From NCBI GenBank assembly GCA_964573855.1, contig CAZNKO010000034.1, positions 1 to 8,415 of the forward strand: a stretch of DNA of 8,415 bases. Direction: 5' to 3'. Under the pieces are notes generated by a model, which was not told the origin of the DNA, ran no database searches, and saw only the letters and a program-made list of their open reading frames with translations. This document shows positions 5,247-8,415 of the stretch, piece after piece; position 1 is the first letter of the stretch; each line of letters begins with the position of its first letter. The stretch is from CAZNKO01 sp964573855 (GTDB lineage: Bacteria > Patescibacteriota > Patescibacteriia > UBA9934 > GWF2-40-263). The translations under genes were made by a program, and so were the position numbers.

Positions 5247-6793
5247 ACGGGTAGGTTCAGCGGAGGATCTCCGCGGCGGGCGGGGGGAGATTTTTTGGCA
5301 AAACGCGGAGGCGGAGGCGGAGCGGCTTTGCGCGGCAAATGCACGTCCGGCGTCGGCAGCCCTTCTTCGTGCGGCGGCTCCACGTGGACCAAGCCCTCTT
5401 CATGAACCCCATGGCCGTGAGGGGCCATGGCCGGAACCGATGTAATCGGAGCGGTCGCCTGGCCCGACGGAGGCCCAGGCAGTTGCTCATCTTCCATACC
5501 GACCGGGAGCGTAATCGGTGGTTCGCCACGACGGGACTCGGTTTTATGGATAAACGGCGTTTTCACCCCAACGGCCGGGAAGTGCCAGATGGTCGCGAGC
5601 TCCTCGGCATTCAGGATAAACGGGGAGGCGCCAAGGCCCCAGCCACGGTTGCAATACCCCTTCATGAGCCGCATCTGCTTTTTGGTGAAGACCATGCGCT
5701 GCCAAAAATAATCGTCTTTCGGGACTGAATCCGCGACCAGCCCGAAAGAATTCAAGTTTAGATGGGCGAACTGGTTGAAAATCCCCTTCACGAGGGCGGT
5801 GCGGGCCAATTTGTTGTACACCTCTTTCTTCGCGATGTAGACCTGCCGGATCTTGACTTGGTGGCCGACCTTCGAAATCTTTCGGAGCACCCCTTCCCCT
5901 TTATCTTTTTTGGAGGGATCAATGCGGAAAAATTTCCATGGATCCTCCTCTTCTTCTTCCCCCTTCGTGCCGAGCAAAGCTTGAGAGATGTTTACCCCGG
6001 CCAATTCCTCCGTCACGAGCCCTGGCAGCGTCAAAACTCCTTTGAGTCCTTTCTCAAACATGCCTTCCTTATGCTCCGCCTTTGATCCGAAGAGATCTGC
6101 GATGTATTCTGCCCCCTTCTCTTTCCATTTGTTGTTCGTGACGTGCACCAAAATCTGAATCCAAAAATGCTCCCCGGGCCGCATGCGAGAAAGGAGCTCC
6201 AGCGTCTGCCCGAGCGGATCCTTGATCTCGCCGGTCATGATGTCCTCAAAATCTTTGTACGTACGAATCGGAAAATGGTCGTCTTCCCTGAGACGCAGCT
6301 CCGCCCCCCAAAGTTCATACTCGGGATTCGGAAAATGTCGGGGGAATTTTGCCGTGTAGTCGTCGACCTCGGTGATCTCGGCATCCGGATAGTGGGAATA
6401 GACGCCAGCCTCGATCGTGTCGCGGTAGCGCGTTTCGGTCCGAATATAAAATTGGATGCGGCCGTCGGTCGAAACAATTTCAAAGGAAAACGTGCCTTGG
6501 AATTTCCCGATAACCCAAGTCTCCTTCCAGGTGAGATTCGAGTAGGCGCCGGCGAGGTTTGAAAAAAAATTTTCCATGGCCTTCGGTGTTTGCTCGGTCA
6601 TGAGCGGCACGTTAATCGAGAGCAGGACGAACCGGAGCCGAGCATCATATTTATCCTGCTGATAATGTTGAAAAACGATGATGAACCCCCAGATCATGGT
6701 GGCAAAAATCGGCACCCATCCGAACCATAGGAGGAGCAAATACAAAACAATATCAATGGGTTGGCCCCAGAATTCGGCTCCAAACGGGGTCAT
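5243..6793 (-). CDS. DUF8128-type membrane protein, partner of the VirD4-like ATPase
   Basis: A 516-residue protein with one hydrophobic helix near the N-terminus (about 13-42), then a large soluble region. It contains LMTEQTPKAMENFFSNLAG (64-82), EIVSTDGRIQFYIRTETRYR (105-124) and a late NAEELATIWHFP...VKTPFI block (395-415). In CPR genomes this architecture sits beside or fused to a VirD4/HerA ATPase and is labelled DUF8128 (from memory). The likely role is the membrane-anchored partner of the ATPases encoded downstream. The C-terminal 90 residues are proline- and histidine-rich and probably disordered. An RRGEPPITLPV motif (421-431) recurs as RRGDPPLNLPV at the extreme C-terminus (506-516). 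The ATG at 6793 has no Shine-Dalgarno but a candidate -10 box 9 bases upstream, which suggests a nearly leaderless message. The 3' end overlaps the GIY-YIG start. Confidence 0.8.
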   Translation of the reverse strand: MTPFGAEFWGQPIDIVLYLLLLWFGWVPIFATMIWGFIIVFQHYQQDKYDARLRFVLLSINVPLMTEQTPKAMENFFSNLAGAYSNLTWKETWVIGKFQGTFSFEIVSTDGRIQFYIRTETRYRDTIEAGVYSHYPDAEITEVDDYTAKFPRHFPNPEYELWGAELRLREDDHFPIRTYKDFEDIMTGEIKDPLGQTLELLSRMRPGEHFWIQILVHVTNNKWKEKGAEYIADLFGSKAEHKEGMFEKGLKGVLTLPGLVTEELAGVNISQALLGTKGEEEEEDPWKFFRIDPSKKDKGEGVLRKISKVGHQVKIRQVYIAKKEVYNKLARTALVKGIFNQFAHLNLNSFGLVADSVPKDDYFWQRMVFTKKQMRLMKGYCNRGWGLGASPFILNAEELATIWHFPAVGVKTPFIHKTESRRGEPPITLPVGMEDEQLPGPPSGQATAPITSVPAMAPHGHGVHEEGLVHVEPPHEEGLPTPDVHLPRKAAPPPPPRFAKKSPPARRGDPPLNLPV

Positions 6794-6802
6794 AATGACG
6801 GA

Positions 6803-6811
6803 AGTATATCA
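6803..6811 (-). promoter_or_regulatory. Candidate extended -10 promoter for a near-leaderless DUF8128-type transcript
   Basis: Read on the minus strand, TGATATACT matches an extended -10 (TGnTATAAT) at five of six hexamer positions. Nine bases separate it from the ATG at 6793, so a start site about 7 bases downstream would leave a leader of roughly 3 bases. This fits the absence of a Shine-Dalgarno. No good -35 is seen; that position falls inside the adjacent hairpin, as is tolerated by extended -10 promoters. Confidence 0.45.
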
Positions 6812-6812
6812 T

Positions 6813-6838
6813 AAAACGCGGGAGTTTACCCGCGTTTT
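6813..6838 (-). terminator. Intrinsic terminator-like hairpin after secF
   Basis: AAAACGCGGG (6813-6822) pairs perfectly with CCCGCGTTTT (6829-6838) around a 6-base loop: a GC-rich stem with A and T runs at its ends, so it could act on either strand. On the minus strand it lies 145 bases after the secF stop and directly before the candidate promoter of the next gene, as expected for an operon boundary. Its T-run is only four bases long, so it may be weak. Confidence 0.7.
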
Positions 6839-6845
6839 GCGGCAT

Positions 6846-6971
6846 CGGTCGGGTCCTGGCACGACTTTTCCCCGTCAGTGCTCCCCCGCACCTTTATTTC
6901 CTGAACTTGTCGAAAGGGCTAAAGGTGCGGGGTGCGCGCTGCCGGGGGCCTCTAGCCGTGCCACCCGACCG
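6846..6971. other. Nested long inverted repeat / highly structured RNA element
   Basis: Four collinear helices make one rod: 6846-6854 with 6963-6971 (9 pairs), 6858-6863 with 6957-6962 (6 pairs), 6870-6881 with 6936-6947 (12 positions, one mismatch and one possible wobble), and 6884-6896 with 6920-6932 (13 perfect pairs). The apex (about 6900-6917) reads CCTGAACTTGTCGAAAGG, which resembles the widespread CCTGAGCTTGTCGAAGG interspersed repeat. It could be a palindromic mobile repeat, a small RNA, or part of the secF 3' end. The SRP RNA motif GGAAGCAGC is absent on both strands. On the minus strand it is followed by the hairpin at 6813-6838, as an sRNA or 3'-end element would be. Confidence 0.7.
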
Positions 6972-6983
6972 CTGTAACCATGC

Positions 6984-7886
6984 CTACACTTGATGACGAC
7001 CTCGCCACTTCTCCCATTCCACCAAGGCTGGAGAGGCGATAAAAATCGAGGAATAGGTTCCGACCGCGATGCCGATAATAAGAGCAAGCGCGAAGGGTTG
7101 AGTCGTCTCCCCACCAAAGAGAAAAATCGCAATGAGCGCAAGGAGAGTCGTGACGCTCGTGTTGATCGAGCGCACGTACGTCTGCCGGATGCTTTTCTCG
7201 ACCGTGTCCTCAAACGGCTCTCCGCTGTGACGCTGAAGATTTTCCCGCGTGCGGTCAAAAACGACCACCGTATCGCTGATCGAGTAACCGAGAATGGTGA
7301 GAACGGCCGCAATGAACGCGGAACCGATCTCCCAACCGTAGAACCGCCCGAGCACGGCGAAGACGCCGAGCGGAACAATCACGTCATGAAATCCGGTCAC
7401 GACGGTCAAGAGGCCGTACTTCCACGAGGCAATGGGCTCGGAAACTTTCCGGAACGCCCAAGCGATATACAGGCCGATCAAGAGAAGGGTTACAACAACT
7501 CCGATTATGGCCGAGCGGCGGAGCTCTTCCCCAATGACCGGGCCGATCGAATCGAAACGCTCCTCGGTGACATCCCCGAAGGACGTCTTGAGAGTCTCGA
7601 GAACTTTTTGATGTTCTTCTTCCGTAAGCGAGTTAGAACGAATGAGCACTTTCTGTTCCTCCGACGGTTGCACGGTCGTGCCAGGAAGTCCGGCGTCCGC
7701 AAGCGCTTTTGTGATCTCAGCATTCGCCGGAACCGTTTCCGAAAACCGGACCTCGAGGAGACTGCCACCGACAAAGTCGATGTTCAATTTCAACCCAAAG
7801 ATGGCAAGGGCGGCAATACTTGCCGCAATCAAAATTCCCGAAAAGGCGAACCAGATTTTCCTGTGTTTGACGAACCCAAGTGCCAT
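6984..7886 (-). CDS. secF: Protein translocase subunit SecF
   Basis: A complete 300-residue SecF. With SecD it forms the membrane complex that uses ion flow to help pull exported proteins through SecYEG. Family hallmarks are the first helix (11-31) followed by NIDFVGGSLLEVRF (35-48), the SIGPVIGEELRRSA block (113-126) opening the second helix, GFHDVIVPLGVFA (165-177), the strongly conserved YSISDTVVVFDRTREN (201-216; D205), and KSIRQTYVRSINTSVTTLLA (231-250). Six membrane helices fit the sequence, with a periplasmic P1-like domain at about 50-112. The length is normal. The ATG at 7886 opens directly into a SecF-like N-terminus and lies 18 bases after the secD stop. The nearest AGGAG is inside the end of secD, about 23 bases away, so translation is probably coupled to secD. 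Confidence 0.97.
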   Translation of the reverse strand: MALGFVKHRKIWFAFSGILIAASIAALAIFGLKLNIDFVGGSLLEVRFSETVPANAEITKALADAGLPGTTVQPSEEQKVLIRSNSLTEEEHQKVLETLKTSFGDVTEERFDSIGPVIGEELRRSAIIGVVVTLLLIGLYIAWAFRKVSEPIASWKYGLLTVVTGFHDVIVPLGVFAVLGRFYGWEIGSAFIAAVLTILGYSISDTVVVFDRTRENLQRHSGEPFEDTVEKSIRQTYVRSINTSVTTLLALIAIFLFGGETTQPFALALIIGIAVGTYSSIFIASPALVEWEKWRGRHQV

Positions 7887-7893
7887 AATCCAT

Positions 7894-7935
7894 CTTTCTA
7901 CTTTCTACATTCTCCTTTCTACCTTCTGCTGTCTC
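7894..7935. repeat. Imperfect 7-base tandem repeat across the secD-secF junction
   Basis: Six successive 7-base units read CTTTCTA, CTTTCTA, CATTCTC, CTTTCTA, CCTTCTG and CTGTCTC on the plus strand (TAGAAAG-like on the coding strand). The first two are identical and the fourth matches them; the others drift. The tract encodes the last residues of SecD (QKVERRM region), supplies its TAG stop (7905-7907) and continues into the secF leader. Confidence 0.75.
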
Positions 7936-8415
7936 GCCGCATACAGCCACGGTTTTTGTAGCCATCGCCAAACCGACACGTTCTCAAGATAAGCCCGTGT
8001 TACCGTAATCGCGGTGAACAAGCTCAAGATGACCCCGATCGCGAGGGTCAGCGCAAAGCCACGCACGACGCTCGAGGAGAATGAGTACAAAACGAGGGCG
8101 CTGATCAAGGTCGTGAGGTGCCCGTCGCGGATCGGCGGCCAGGCCCGTTTGAATCCTTCGTCAATCGCGGACGTAAGGTCGCGGCCCCCACGGAATTCAT
8201 CCTTAAAACGCTCAAAGATGAGCACGTTTGCATCCACGGCAATGCCAATGGAAAGCACAAAACCCGCGATGCTCGAGAGCGTCAAGGTGACGCCGAACAT
8301 CTTATACGCCACCAGGTTCAAAAAGGCGAACAGAACCAACGCGAGCGCCGCGAGGAGACCCGGCAGGCGGTGCGTGAGGCGCTGCGCGGACACGAGTACG
8401 TCAAATCGTTCGAGG
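7905..8415 (-). CDS. secD: Protein translocase subunit SecD, C-terminal part (cut by window edge)
   Basis: The last 169 residues of SecD; the reading frame is open to the edge at 8415 (beginning LERFDVLV), so the true start is outside the window. The GTG at 8393 is internal, not a start. Conserved SecD features are AGFVLSIGIAVDANVLIFERFKDE across a helix and its DANVLIFER motif, an AIDEGFKRAWPPIRDGHLTTLI loop, and GFALTLAIGVILSLFTAITVTR in the last helices. The usual RxGKS loop reads RGGRD here. SecD and SecF together form the RND-like export accessory complex, and secF follows 18 bases downstream in the standard order. The C-terminal tail (RQQKVERRM) and TAG stop are built from a 7-base tandem repeat, so the extreme C-terminus may vary between strains. 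Confidence 0.96.
   Translation of the reverse strand, partial: LERFDVLVSAQRLTHRLPGLLAALALVLFAFLNLVAYKMFGVTLTLSSIAGFVLSIGIAVDANVLIFERFKDEFRGGRDLTSAIDEGFKRAWPPIRDGHLTTLISALVLYSFSSSVVRGFALTLAIGVILSLFTAITVTRAYLENVSVWRWLQKPWLYAARQQKVERRM

Noticed and set aside
3296..5974. Shared GTKGEEEE peptide in the DUF8128-type protein and the VirD4-like tail
   Set aside because: Both lie in glutamate-rich low-complexity stretches, so similarity can arise by composition. It is not enough for a duplication claim.
6846..6971. SRP RNA or tRNA in the secF downstream gap
   Set aside because: There is no GGAAGCAGC-type SRP apical motif and no tRNA cloverleaf or anticodon arm on either strand; the structure is a single rod.
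6990..7961. Plus-strand open frame opposite secF
   Set aside because: SecF on the minus strand is unambiguous, and the plus translation is charged and featureless.

Overview
The window looks like a piece of a Candidate Phyla Radiation (Patescibacteria) genome. The main evidence is the gene content: a VirD4/HerA-like ATPase pair next to a one-helix membrane partner of the DUF8128 type, a C-x2-C-x17-C-x2-C zinc ribbon, a tiny GIY-YIG protein, and a cysteine-rich protein of the kind usually mislabelled 'CaiB/BaiF' in these genomes. These assignments come from remembered families, not from a search. TAA, TAG and TGA all appear as stops, so the UGA-recoded lineages (Gracilibacteria, Absconditabacteria) are unlikely. 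Every credible gene is on the minus strand, so transcription runs from high to low coordinates.

From the right edge leftwards: the 3' part of secD (7905-8415) and complete secF (6984-7886) form the end of a SecDF translocation operon. A 7-base tandem repeat spans the end of secD and the secF leader. A 190-base gap (6794-6983) then holds a nested, rod-like inverted repeat (6846-6971), a terminator-like hairpin (6813-6838) and a candidate extended -10 promoter placed so close to the next ATG that the message would be almost leaderless.

Next is a compact type IV secretion-like cluster: a DUF8128-type membrane protein (5243-6793), a GIY-YIG protein (5001-5246), a VirD4-like ATPase with a zinc ribbon and a long charged, proline-rich tail (2988-4994), and a shorter VirD4-like paralogue (1492-2907). 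The two ATPases are separated by a palindromic interspersed repeat (2915-2981). No relaxase, VirB4 or pilin is visible, so the substrate is unknown.

The left end has a DUF433 antitoxin-like gene (1209-1436) and a DUF5615 PIN-like toxin gene (853-1212) with an ATGA overlap. Four bases later comes a 268-residue cysteine-rich protein (42-848) whose N-terminal zinc ribbon has lost most of its cysteines.

The most striking observation is in the GIY-YIG gene. Its last 9 codons and stop lie in a 37-base segment (4995-5031) that reads as the reverse complement of two blocks from the gene's own 5' half, joined with 67 bases missing. The family-like protein sequence stops exactly where this inverted copy begins. 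This suggests a template-switch-type inverted duplication that rewrote the C-terminus and the leader of the next gene, unless it is an assembly artefact.
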